Shown here one piece after another: positions 44,401 through 54,664 of a stretch of DNA of 64,000 nt. The notes below the pieces were generated by a model, which had not been told where the DNA came from, ran no database searches, and was given only the letters and a program-made list of their open reading frames with translations. Source of the stretch: Sodiomyces alkalinus F11 (taxonomy: Eukaryota; Ascomycota; Sordariomycetes; Glomerellales; Plectosphaerellaceae); the NCBI RefSeq assembly GCF_003711515.1, contig NW_021167080.1, positions 1,385,394 through 1,449,393 on the forward strand, written 5' to 3'. The translations under genes and the position numbers were made by a program. Within the stretch, counting starts at the first letter, position 1; every line of letters starts with the position of its first letter.

Positions 44401-46025
44401 ACCTCAGCTGGAACAAAGTACCGCACCGTGCCTTAGCCTGAGCGGCACGAGGACACCAGCCACCACCTCTTGCCGCACACAGATCGAACAAGCTCAGCAC
44501 TGTCGGCTTTTCCCCTCCGCATCGCTACCTGGCCTACCACCTACCACCTTCCTTACCTACCTACATACCCAGTTGCCTTCCTAAGACAACCGAGTATTTC
44601 GATCTTTTCTTCATTTCTACTCGGGCCATCTGCACTCTCGACGCTGGTTTTCCTCTCACACTCGCCATCCTCTCGACACTCGCCATCCTCTCCTATCCCA
44701 CTCTCGCCACGTTCTCCAGGCACACGATATTTCTTCATTCTTGTCGACAATCCGAGACGATCAACGCAAACCCGATCGACCTGGCCTTGTTGTGCTCTTC
44801 TCCATCACCTCCAATCTTTCGTATACCTGTCGCGTAGCTGCGTCCATTCGTCACATCCGACTTGGGATGCGCCTAGGTCGTTGTTCACGTCCGTCGCACC
44901 CCCAAAGTATACATACCACGGTCCTCTATATCGCACCGCACGACACCGACGTAAGATACCGACAGATTGGAAAGGGCCATTGCGCAGCGGTTGCGCGATA
45001 CGCCCTGTAATACAGAATCCCATCTGGATTTCCTTTCTTTCGGGCATCTGGGTTTAGACAAAGTGGGTTTAGACAGCTCTCGACATACCGCTACCCTGCT
45101 CCGCGTTATATACTCGTTCAAATCCTCTCGTCCACAAGTTCCTCCACCGTTCGTCGCCAGAGCTCCGGTTGCGTCTCCTAGTCGAGACGACATCACACTC
45201 GTCTAGTTTAGACGGCTCGCCTCTGCTGCGCCTGTCGCCGCCGAGTAACCTGGAACGACCACGTCTCGAATACCCGTTTCTCCGCCGCGTGACGGCCCTA
45301 TCCTCTGCCTCCAGACTGGGTCGTCCGACACCCCGTTTTAATCTGGTAAGCATGCGCTTCTTGCCGCCCACTATTTCCCATTACACTATAATTGCACTAT
45401 ACCTCTTGTCGTCGAGTATGCGAGGCGAATCTGGTGGCGGGCTCGGCTTGCTTTGTGGTCAAGCCATTACGTGACTTGAGGATAGCTTTGCCACCTTGTC
45501 CTTTCAATGGCTTTTATGTCACTCCTTGTACTGCGGCTCGCGATCAACGTCAACAGCACTACAACATCCTGCATGGCAAGGCAGGACAAGTAGAGCTGGA
45601 ATACACACACGACGCCTTTGCAGACGTTAGGAATATGAGCACCTCTCCCCCATAGTTGGGGTTGAGAGAGTGCTATAGCAGCAATACGGCGGGCTTTCAC
45701 AACACTGCGCCTACTTCTACTCCTCCTATGCCCACTCGTACACGTATCTACCCATGCTCGAGTCGCACTACTAACTGTCTGCCTAGTTGTTTATTACCAC
45801 GCGCATCGCGGCTAGAGACCAATTTTTCCGCCGATTGAATTTTTACACTGCGACTTTCTCCCGTGGTGTCTCACCCTCTTCTCTCACCCTCTTCAGCCGT
45901 CACTACTGCCGCCCACGGTCATTGGCTACGGTCGACGGTCAAACGCTACCCCACTGGCGGCCTGCTGATTGTGTCAGCGTGAAAGAACCGAGTGTATAGC
46001 GGAGTACGTCTCCCAGGCCCCTACA
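44401..46025 (+). promoter_or_regulatory. probable promoter and long pyrimidine-rich 5' leader of the PSP1-domain gene
   Basis: The region is strongly C/T-rich, with ACACTCGCCATCCTCTC duplicated near 44660-44695, and has many short upstream frames. A GTAAGC donor-like site follows CTG at about 45347. I infer a long, possibly spliced 5' UTR with upstream frames, as is common for fungal regulatory genes. The transcription start is not determinable. Confidence 0.45.
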
Positions 46026-48903
46026 ATGAGCGCCAGCACAACGAAACCTGGCTCGTCGTCGAAACCGGGCCAAGGAACAATCTCGGCAGTGGCTCCCAAC
46101 AATCAAGCGATCCTTCTAGATAAGCTTAACCGGCGATCGACTCCCGACTCGGAAGCCTTGGCTAGTTCCGAGGACGAGGGCGAACAGCATCGCCAGGAGC
46201 CACCTCAGGCCGCATCGCAGCCACAGAAGCCTGTCCGTCGGGCATCGTGGCTGAACGACACCAGTCAGCCGCTTGCCCGTCCGCGACAAGGTTCCTTCGC
46301 TACCAGCCCGATGTCCCCGACAGCCTCGCACCCGACCACTCCGGCGGGAGAGCCTGGCACAACTACCTGGACTTCACATGCTCAGTCATCTAGCATTCTG
46401 AGTCGCGGCCCCGCCCCGCCTCCTTTAACCTGGGCAGGGGGTATCTGGAATTCAGAGAGGAAGGATCCACCGCCGCGCCTTACTGAGGTGCTTCCTTCCC
46501 CTACTTCGACTTTACCCCCCACGTCAACGGCAGGAGGTGCTTTCTTCAATTCCGATGCCCCCTTCGGGCAGACGTCACCGGCACCAAGAGAATCCGGACC
46601 GAATCCGCAGATACCCTTCGCAATCCCACTCCATCCTACGCCTAAGACGTACCGTTCACAGTCATATTCCGTGGGTCAGCTGGATCCCGACTCGAACCTG
46701 CCGGCTATGACCAATCCTGCCGCAGTCGGCCGTGGTCGCGGTCCTCCTCTCTCAGGGCTCCAACACCGGCCCTCGCGCCCAAGCATGCTTAGTGAAATGT
46801 CTAACGATGGAGCGTTGCTTGGAAAGGTCAAGGAAGTCGAGGACGATGATGATGATGAAAGTGCGTCCGAATCGATGCAGGGTTCTCTGCACCAACAACA
46901 GAGCGCCGAAGCGAAGACAATCGAGATGCTTGCTCGTGAAAACGCCTTACTTCGGCAGCAGCAGCAGTACCAAAACGCCAGGCTTCGACCCAGAGCCTCG
47001 ACGGGAGCTGCTTACAGTATGGGCAACGGATATAGCCTCCGGGACTCGGTTCCAGAAGAGTCTGATTATGCCGTTGACGAGTTGGACGAAGCCAACGACA
47101 ATCCCGAGTTGGCCACCAAGCGGGCCTTGAATCGAAGGATGAGCGAGTTCGGCGCCGGGTATTCGGGCCCACCCTATGAAAATCGGAAGCTGGAAAATGT
47201 GAAGAAGGCCTTCTGGCACAGCTCGCTGGGCTTTGGTGGTCCTGATGGACAGCAGAGTAGGCGGCATTCGTTCGCCGACGTGCCGACTCGTCAGGGATCA
47301 ATTAGCTCTGTCGCCGATACCATGACGCAGCTCGACACTCCGGCCGCGCCAGCTGCGGCAACGCCTGAGTTTGCAACGGGATACGCTGAGAGCCAGAACT
47401 ACACTGCGCCGCCTAACACTGGTAAGCAAGTGAAGATTGATGCCACTGGATATCGAGGCCGTGTGGGTAATGGTACTGATCTGCTTGGCGTAGCCTTTTA
47501 CTTCACACCCGGCGGTGGTTTGGTGTCCCCAGCTCAAGGCCTGTCGTTCAATAACCCATTTGCAACAACGTCTTATAACTTGCACGCCTCCGCGTCTTAT
47601 GGGAACCGACCTCCTTCCCCACATCGAAACGTCTACGCCATGTCACAGCCTCGACACAACCAGCTCCTTCATATTGTCCTGTTCAAGTGCGCCCGGGCAG
47701 ACGTCTTCTACATTCAGGAGGGAACGGGGCTCACGGTAAAGCCAGGTGACTTGGTCATCGTGGAGGCTGACCGCGGCACGGATCTGGGCACGGTTATGCG
47801 TGACAATGTCGATTGGCAGACAGCCAAAGAGCTCAAGGAACACTACGCAGAGGAGCACTACAAATGGCTCATGATGTACTCGCAAAATGCCGCCGTCCAA
47901 GACGGCACCGGGGGTCTCATGGCGACATCCAATGGACTGCATGCCAGTGCAGTAGGCGGCATGGGTCCTTCGACACAGCATCACATCCAAGAGCCCAATG
48001 TCGGAGAGCTGAAGCCGAAACTCATCAAGCGCCTGGCCCAGAGCCACGAAATACATGCCCTCAGGGACAAGGAGGGCAACGAGGCCAAGGCGAAGCGAGC
48101 TTGCATGCAGAAGGTGAAAGACCACGGTTTGAACATGGAAATTCTGGATGCTGAATTTCAAATGTGGGTGTACCTCCTCATTTCTCACTTGCGGGGATGT
48201 CACATACTGATGGAATTGATTCAGGGATTGGAAGAAGCTCACGTTCTATTACTTCGCCGATACGTACATCAACTTCAACTCTCTTGTCACGGACTTGTTC
48301 AAAATTTACAAGACGCGGATCTGGATGTCGGCTATCAACCCCGCGTCCTTCGCGAGCCCTACTCTCGGCATCCAAGCTCCAAGCGGTGTCGGACCAGGTG
48401 CCATTGGCATACAGCGAGGTACACACAGCTCAGAGCGACGACAGAATCACCAGCAGCAACAGCAACAGCAGCAGCAACAGCAGCAGCAACAGCAGCAGCA
48501 GCAGGTGCAAGGCCAACAGCAGCAAGGTCAACAACAGCACGGCGGTTTCGCCGGCTCTGGTCCATCGGTTCGCGGGCCTTCCAACATTTTCAATCCTCCA
48601 CTCGGCGGCGAGAAACCCTTCCCGGGTGCAAAATATGGTCAGACTGGCTACCCATTCCCTCACATTGCGGGCACGAACCCCGCAGGCCGACCCAGTAACA
48701 TGCCGTTTGCACCTGGTGTGATGCCGAGTGTTGACGGCTATGGATTCCCGCCCAGTAGTAGCGACTACCAGGCAAAGTTTGGTCGGTTCCAGACACCGCC
48801 TCAAGGTGCCGGGCCGTCCCATGAACCCGGTGCCTCCGCGATGACCCCCCCAGGCGGCGACTGGATCAGTGGCTTCCAAAGCCTTTCTTTGAACACACGT
48901 TGA
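46026..48903 (+). CDS. PSP1 C-terminal domain protein
   Basis: Two exons, 46026-48163 and 48225-48903 (donor GTGGGT, acceptor CAG, phase 2 closes to the ATG codon of MDWKKLTFYYF), give 938 residues. The first 540 residues are disordered and Ser/Pro/Gln-rich with a short coiled segment (TIEMLARENALLRQQQQYQN). The PSP1 C-terminal domain follows: LLHIVLFKCARADVFYIQEG, KPGDLVIVEADRGTDLGTV, LIKRLAQSHEIHALRDKEGN, MQKVKDHGLNMEILDAEFQ, then FYYFADTYINFNSLVTDLFK and RIWMSAINP. A glutamine run and a Gly/Pro-rich tail finish the protein. Yeast PSP1 was found as a suppressor of DNA polymerase alpha mutations; its biochemical role is unclear and a role in mRNA control is only suggested. The two-exon structure is well supported. 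Confidence 0.85.
48451..48536 (+). repeat. CAG/CAA repeat coding for polyglutamine
   Basis: A mixed CAG/CAA stretch codes for about 18 glutamines, then VQGQQQQGQQQ, in the C-terminal tail of the PSP1-domain protein. Confidence 0.95.
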
Positions 48904-50757
48904 GATTTTCATATGTCTCGTTCCGGCAAAACGAAAACAAAAAAAAAACCCTCCCGAGGGCCCCTGTTGGCTTGGCTGGGGCGAATTTCTTTTTTTTTTT
49001 CTTTTCTTGTTTCGGCGCTTTTGTACTTTTGGTACCAGACCTCTAGACTGTTGGCTTCCGGGACGACACATCTACGACAATCACGATCGACTGAAACAGC
49101 CCAGAGTTTTTGTTGAAGATACCTGCGACTGCTTTCCTTTTTTTGCTTCAGCGGCGTTGGACGGCTTACTGTGGGGGAGGGGGAAGCCCACGAATTCAGG
49201 CGACTCAACTTAGATGGCAGACTGGAGACGGCGCACTTACACGAACTCCCACATACACTTTCGCTTACTTCTGCTTTGGTACTTTGTTTAAAGATCTTCT
49301 CTCTTTCTTCTTCTTCTTCTTCTTCTTCCGGCAGTCTTCTTTCAACCCCCCCGGTGACGTACCTGGGCCGAATGGAAATGACTCAGAGCTTTTCTTTCTT
49401 TCCTCCCCCTTCTGCACTTGCTTCATTGCCCAGGGACGGATGGGTCGATGCCCATAGACGGATTTTATATTTGCACGCATTGGGAGTGTAACGATGTCAC
49501 CAAAAATGAAAGAGCAGGGCGGAAACTTGGGTACGACTTGTCTACGTGTAATGGGAGGACTTTCCGTGGCTGCTTCTCAAGGACGGGCTCTTAATACGAG
49601 GAGTTGGCAGTTCGTTTACACGGGACAGACAGGTGAAGGTAAGAGACGGAAAGACAGGAGAGGTAGTAAATTTGCAAGACAGCCCGGAGTTTATGGCTTA
49701 TGACCAAACAGACCGACTTCTGTCAAAAGGTGAACCGTTGATCCAAAGATGTGAAGCTGAGGCTGGCGGAGGATTGACCTGGCGTATTTCACTAAGGCGC
49801 AGGATGAATGATGCGGAACTAGTTGGATGGGAAGTATACCGTCGAAGTCTGGTATTCGTTTCTCTGGCTGTTCTTGGAACGGGAATCCTGCCCTGGACGA
49901 AGATGTGACGGTTTTGTTTTTGGCCTTGTTTCCTAACTGCTGAGCGTAACCGACAATTATCTCTTTCTCTTCTGTCCTTTCTTTTCTTCTTCATCTTCCT
50001 TTCCTTCTTTTATTTCTCGTGTATACATAAACAAGACTGGTGTGGTCCCTGTAGTCGAGAAGCCGGGGATACAGAGTATTCTTCCACGAGATTGACAAGG
50101 GATTCACAATGGTCTCGACCTCATTCATGACGATCACCTGTGGAGTTACCAAGCATCACCTCCTCACATTTTTAGGGCATTTGAGTCATCTCGAATCAGG
50201 CACGGGAACAGCGGCAATGAAGTGACGACTGGGTACATGTGACATCAGGATATGTAGATGTTTCTGCTGGGAGTTATATCACTCAATGGCCACAGGCTGA
50301 AACAGTAGGGTGGGACATACCTTCCTTCTTCCCACTCCCCCTATCTCGGTGCACTCTGTCTGGCCAGATGACCAAGTACGTACGTACCCCTCAGTTGAAC
50401 GAGGGGAAAAAGTAAACTCAGAGGCTCATCCTCCCGCCATTATGCTGTTCCTGTACTATCAGAAACTGGCCTGCTGGTCATGAGCTATCAGCTCCGCTGT
50501 GTCTTTGTACTCACATCTTGAAACCGCCACAGTCTTGCTACATTAGCCGAAGGCCAGTTCCATGGAAACAAGAGCTCAATGTCCCACTAGTCTTCAAAAG
50601 TAACAGCAAGCCGGTAATTACGTGATATTCCCGCCGAGCATGACAAGATTCGCCCGGGCGTTCCTGCGAACACTGATCAGTCAGAATAGTGTCTGGGCAA
50701 GCCGACTTTCGTGATTTGCACACACGACAGCCGCAGTCGGCTAAGAGAGCCTCGAAA
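48904..50757. other. intergenic after the PSP1-domain gene
   Basis: About 1.85 kb. The first part should be 3' UTR. It contains pyrimidine-rich tracts (48990-49010, and TTC repeats at 49300-49327) and short non-conserved frames. The last few hundred bases are the promoter of the next small gene. No gene or RNA recognised. Confidence 0.5.
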
Positions 50758-51562
50758 ATGGCCTACCAGAGGAAGAAAGTGGGCACTGGGAACAACCGGA
50801 CCAGGGGGGCACGCCAGAAGAACGGAAAGCAGTCGGCAAAGCGACCATCACCCTGCTCGAGTGACACTTCGGAAACCCCAGGAAAACGACCTGTGAGAGA
50901 CAAGATGCCGATAGACCGCAAGCAGAGGAATAACCGGACTGTGCACCTCGAGGACAAGATTAACCAGGACACAGCGGATATGGAAGCATTAATAGAGGAA
51001 TGCAAAAAGAGAAGGTAGGCCCTCATCGCCATCCTCGCCTATAACGTACTGGGCCTTAACATTCGGCGGCAGGGAGAAATTTGAGAAAGAACTTCTGCAG
51101 CCCTGGACGGGTGGAGGTGCCACCGCCCCTGAATCAGGGGAGGGCACTGAAAGTCAGAGCCTCCACGACTCTAAGGCAATTCTCCAGCAAGCCGGCACCC
51201 AAGCACTGGGACAATGTGAGCGACTGCTACAGATTTACAACGGCTTTAACAAGAGTGTCGGCAGCGAGAAACTCGATTTAGGGATTGAAGAGCTGTGGCG
51301 GCAAGATGCTGATAACATGGCACATCTGCTCAAGCGAGGCTTGACTTTGGGGCAAGACCTTGTCGAGGCCCTGATGAGCCCGGATTTCAACCCGCGGTTC
51401 TCGGCGCCGGGTACGGATCAGGACATGGCAATAGAGGGTATGGCTATCGAGTTTTTCAACGAGTACAGCGGGATGGAGGAGGAGACGTGGGGACAGGCAG
51501 CGAGACGGCAAGTGATGCAGTGGTCCAGGTTGCTGACCGATGTCCCGGCTGATGCTCACTGA
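50758..51562 (+). CDS. uncharacterised protein
   Basis: Two exons, 50758-51014 and 51073-51562, joined across a 58-nt intron (donor GTAGGC, branch TTAAC, acceptor CAG), give 248 residues. I do not recognise the family. The N-terminal 70 residues are very basic (MAYQRKKVGTGNNRTRGARQ and PGKRPVRDKMPIDRKQRNN), suggesting a nuclear or nucleic-acid-binding protein. A helical segment follows, TVHLEDKINQDTADMEALIE then ECKKRREKFEKELLQPW, with coiled-coil character. The C-terminal half is acidic and helical (SEKLDLGIEELWRQDADNMA, AIEFFNEYSGMEEETWGQ). The closure of the reading phase and open frame over 490 bases of exon 2 support a real gene. The start at 50758 is the first suitable ATG. Confidence 0.68.
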
Positions 51563-52033
51563 TTTTCTCGGTTTCATATATGTGGAGTTCGAATCGTCCA
51601 GACGGATAAATAATGTATTGAGCAGGTGTGTAAAGCTATAGCGATGAGAGATTGAGGTTGTGCGCATGAGATTTAGTTGAGGATAAGTCGATTGTGTGGT
51701 CCACCAGGTGAGTGTCGGTGAAGGCCACTCACCTTACGTGTATTGACCCACTCTGCCACCCAATAATATTGTGTCTGGGGCAAGTCCTATGGCACTAGCC
51801 GTATTTGGCCTAGCCTATCGCTTATCCCACAAACTGGAACTGGCACAAATTTTCCTCATCGAACTTTCCGTGAAACTTCCCAACCCGATCTTTGCGACCA
51901 TCACCCCCCCTCGACAACAATTCGGCGCCCGGATTTGACGTGACAAGCTGGTTTGTTCTCTCCGTCACAGGCTTATACATGCCCATTCGAGACTTGAGCT
52001 ATTTCAACTGACAGTCTTCGCTGTGCAGCCAAA
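51563..52033. other. intergenic; promoter of the RPL15 gene
   Basis: About 470 bases between two plus-strand genes. It ends in a pyrimidine-containing leader before the RPL15 ATG. Nothing else recognised. Confidence 0.5.
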
Positions 52034-52892
52034 ATGGGTGCCCTCAAGTACGTCGAGGAGCTTCAGAAGAAGAAGCAGAGCGATGTTATGCTCTTCCTTC
52101 TCCGAGTCCGCTGCTGGGAAGTACGTTGAAAATCAATAATGTGGGCGGGGGAGGAGAGCTTCACTACCCTCCATGCTTTCCGTGCTAGCTCGCGGATAGC
52201 AGGATGGTGGTTGAGAGCTGCTCCCCTGTCTCTGCTATACACTCGTTGAACATTTGCTGAGAGTGCATCAATATAGCTCCGTCAACTCAACGTCTGCCAC
52301 CGCGCTTCCCGTCCTTCCCGCCCCGACAAGGCCCGCCGCCTCGGATACAAGGCCAAGCAGGGCTATGTCATCTACCGCATCCGCGTCCGCCGCGGTGGTC
52401 GCAAGAAGCCCGCCCCCAAGGGTGCCACCTACGGTACGTCTTGAGATGACCGGAGCGAAGTTTCATTTTCTCTTTCTTGGGTGGAGAGGACGGCAGACAG
52501 CTAATGCAACTGGACAACTCACAGGCAAGCCTACCAACCATGGTATCAACCAGCTGAAGTACCAGCGCTCTCTCCAGGCCACCGCCGAGGAGCGTGTTGG
52601 CCGCAGGTGCTCTAACCTGCGCGTCCTCAACTCGTACTGGATCAACGAGGACTCGACCTACAAGTACTACGAGGTCATCCTCGTCGACCCCCAGCACAAG
52701 GCCATCCGCATCGACCCCCGCATCAACTGGATCGTCAACCCCGTCCACAAGCACCGCGAGGCCCGCGGCCTCACCGCCACCGGCAAGAGGTCCCGTGGTC
52801 TCAACAAGGGTCACCGCTACAACAAGACCAGGGCTGGCCGCAGGAAGACGTGGAAGCGCCACAACACTCTCAACCTGTGGCGCTACCGTTAA
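52034..52892 (+). CDS. RPL15: 60S ribosomal protein L15 (eL15)
   Basis: Structural protein of the large cytoplasmic ribosomal subunit. Three exons, 52034-52120, 52277-52433 and 52525-52892, give 203 residues, the normal family length. Donors are GTACGT and GTACGT; acceptors TAG and CAG. The sequence starts [19 protein letters not shown], continues RVRCWE joined to [96 protein letters not shown] and ends [14 protein letters not shown]. Codon choice is strongly C/G-ending, as in highly expressed fungal genes. Confidence 0.97.
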
Positions 52893-53818
52893 ATCGGTCG
52901 CCGTTGCGGCTGATGATGCGGATTCTCATATCGTCACTGTCGGTCGTGAGACGGTTTTGCAGGGGACAAACCATGTGTTGGGAAAAGGGTATTCCGTGAT
53001 GACGGCATTATTACGACGACTCTTGCTTCTGGCATTTGATATCATGCGATGGAGTGGCCCGGCTCGGTCAGGAATTATACAGATATTCGGAACAAATGAA
53101 CCGCCCTATTTGAGGCACGACTTTATGGCTCGTTGTGTTAGCGTTTTGAATGTATCACTACTGTGAATGCGCTGTAAGAGATCATCATTCGAGACATGGT
53201 GATATTTACGCACTGGGTCGTGTTTCTCATTTCCTCTCTTCTCGAGAGCTGCGCAGTACCCAGGCGCCTATGTCCCTCCCCTGTCCTTTGTGTGGGATGG
53301 TCGATGCCTGAGCTCAGTGCTGGCTATCCGCTCACGCAAGGCTCAACTTCGGTTTGACGAAGTCTACTTAAACCTACTTTTTGAGATGACCGTGCTGCTG
53401 GCAAGGTCTTGGCTCAGCTTGTGTTTGGGCATGGGGAAGACGATGCCGCCAACGTACTCTCACGTTCCCTGTTGTTGACAGCGGTTGCAGGATGATACAC
53501 ATACTGATTGACTGATATCTTCCAACAGGGCACGGAATTTTAATACGAAGCTAAGAATAAATGCAGAAGAGTACTGATGGAGAACCTAGTGATACAGAGC
53601 AACGCAGGCTCGCCCCTGCTTACTCGCGTAGGGTATCCGTGTGAAGCAACCAAACAAACCATAACGCCATGCTGTATTGAAGAACACCTGACCGTTTTAG
53701 TGGAAGACTCCGGCTCATTATGGTCATCTCTTGCCTTCCCCCCCTTCTTTTAGCCCCATATTGGGTCTGCATAGGAGAGTAGCCTAATTTGTATTTTTTC
53801 CTTTGGGGGTCCCCTTTG
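52893..53818. other. intergenic between convergent genes
   Basis: About 925 bases between RPL15 (+) and the DUF7598 gene (-). Presumed 3' UTRs; no recognisable coding sequence. Confidence 0.5.
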
Positions 53819-54664
53819 TCAGAAGCGGTTGAGATGATGGGCTTCACTGTAAGTGGTGATCCGCTGGTTGATGGGGTGCAAAGCAGTAGGCGGGCGCGGA
53901 ACATCCGGCATGATGGGGCTGCGGTCGGGAACAGGATAGATGCTCGCGTCATTGTTGCTGGCCCTTTCGACGTCGTCGTCGTCGTCCATGGCGGGCATAG
54001 GCTTGCCGATCTTGGGCTTCGCGCCGGGCCAGGAAGGCTTGATGAACCGCTGGGTCAGGCGCTTGAAGCCCTTCTCGTTGCGGAAGGAGGGGTTGCTGCG
54101 GAAGGAGCCGCTGCGGGCGGAGAAGGCGTCGTTGAAGGTCGGGGCGCCCGAGGTGGGCGAGGCGATGGCGCCGTCGGCACGGATGTTGCGGGCGGTGATG
54201 CCGTTGTCCGAGTCGCGGAAGATGACGGAGGAGATGATGTTGAAGAAGCCGAAGGTGACGCAGAGGATGCCGGCGGCGAGGACGAGGCGCCAGAAGTGGC
54301 CGCCCATGACCTCGGGGGTGACGGAGCGGCGGTTGAGGTTGCCGAGGACGTGGCAGCCCATGACGATCATGGCGATGCCGAGCCAGGTCAGGCCGCGGTA
54401 GGGGGAGAGGACGGGCCAGTGGCGGGCGAAGTAGCGCTTGAAGAGGTTGAGCTCGGAGCACATGAGGAAGGAAGCGACGACGAAGGTGAAGAAGTGGGAC
54501 ACGGCCTCGAAGAAGAAGAAGTTTCCTGTCAGGCCGGACATGATGATCATGACCCATGTGGCGACGCAGACGGCCAGGAGACTGATGATGTTGCAGGCGC
54601 GGAAGACGTTGAGGATTAAGTGGCCTGAGCCACGGAGCCTCGAGTTCTCCGAGAGGTTGAACAT
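53819..54664 (-). CDS. four-helix membrane protein, DUF7598 family
   Basis: Single coding exon of 281 residues from the ATG at 54664 (MFNLSENSRLRGSGHLILNV). Four hydrophobic segments are visible: ILNVFRACNIISLLAVCVAT, FFFFEAVSHFFTFVVASFLM, LTWLGIAMIVMGCHVLGN and WRLVLAAGILCVTFGFFNII. A soluble C-terminal tail of about 110 residues (RDSDNGITARNIRADGAIA onward), Ser/Pro/Asp-rich with the acidic patch AMDDDDDVE, follows. This matches the fungal membrane family I know as DUF7598; its function is unknown. The frame is open upstream to 54889, but a GTGAGGAGAC/ACAG-type intron and lack of conservation suggest that part is 5' UTR. The tail could be a cytosolic phosphorylated region. Confidence 0.8.
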   Translation of the reverse strand: MFNLSENSRLRGSGHLILNVFRACNIISLLAVCVATWVMIIMSGLTGNFFFFEAVSHFFTFVVASFLMCSELNLFKRYFARHWPVLSPYRGLTWLGIAMIVMGCHVLGNLNRRSVTPEVMGGHFWRLVLAAGILCVTFGFFNIISSVIFRDSDNGITARNIRADGAIASPTSGAPTFNDAFSARSGSFRSNPSFRNEKGFKRLTQRFIKPSWPGAKPKIGKPMPAMDDDDDVERASNNDASIYPVPDRSPIMPDVPRPPTALHPINQRITTYSEAHHLNRF

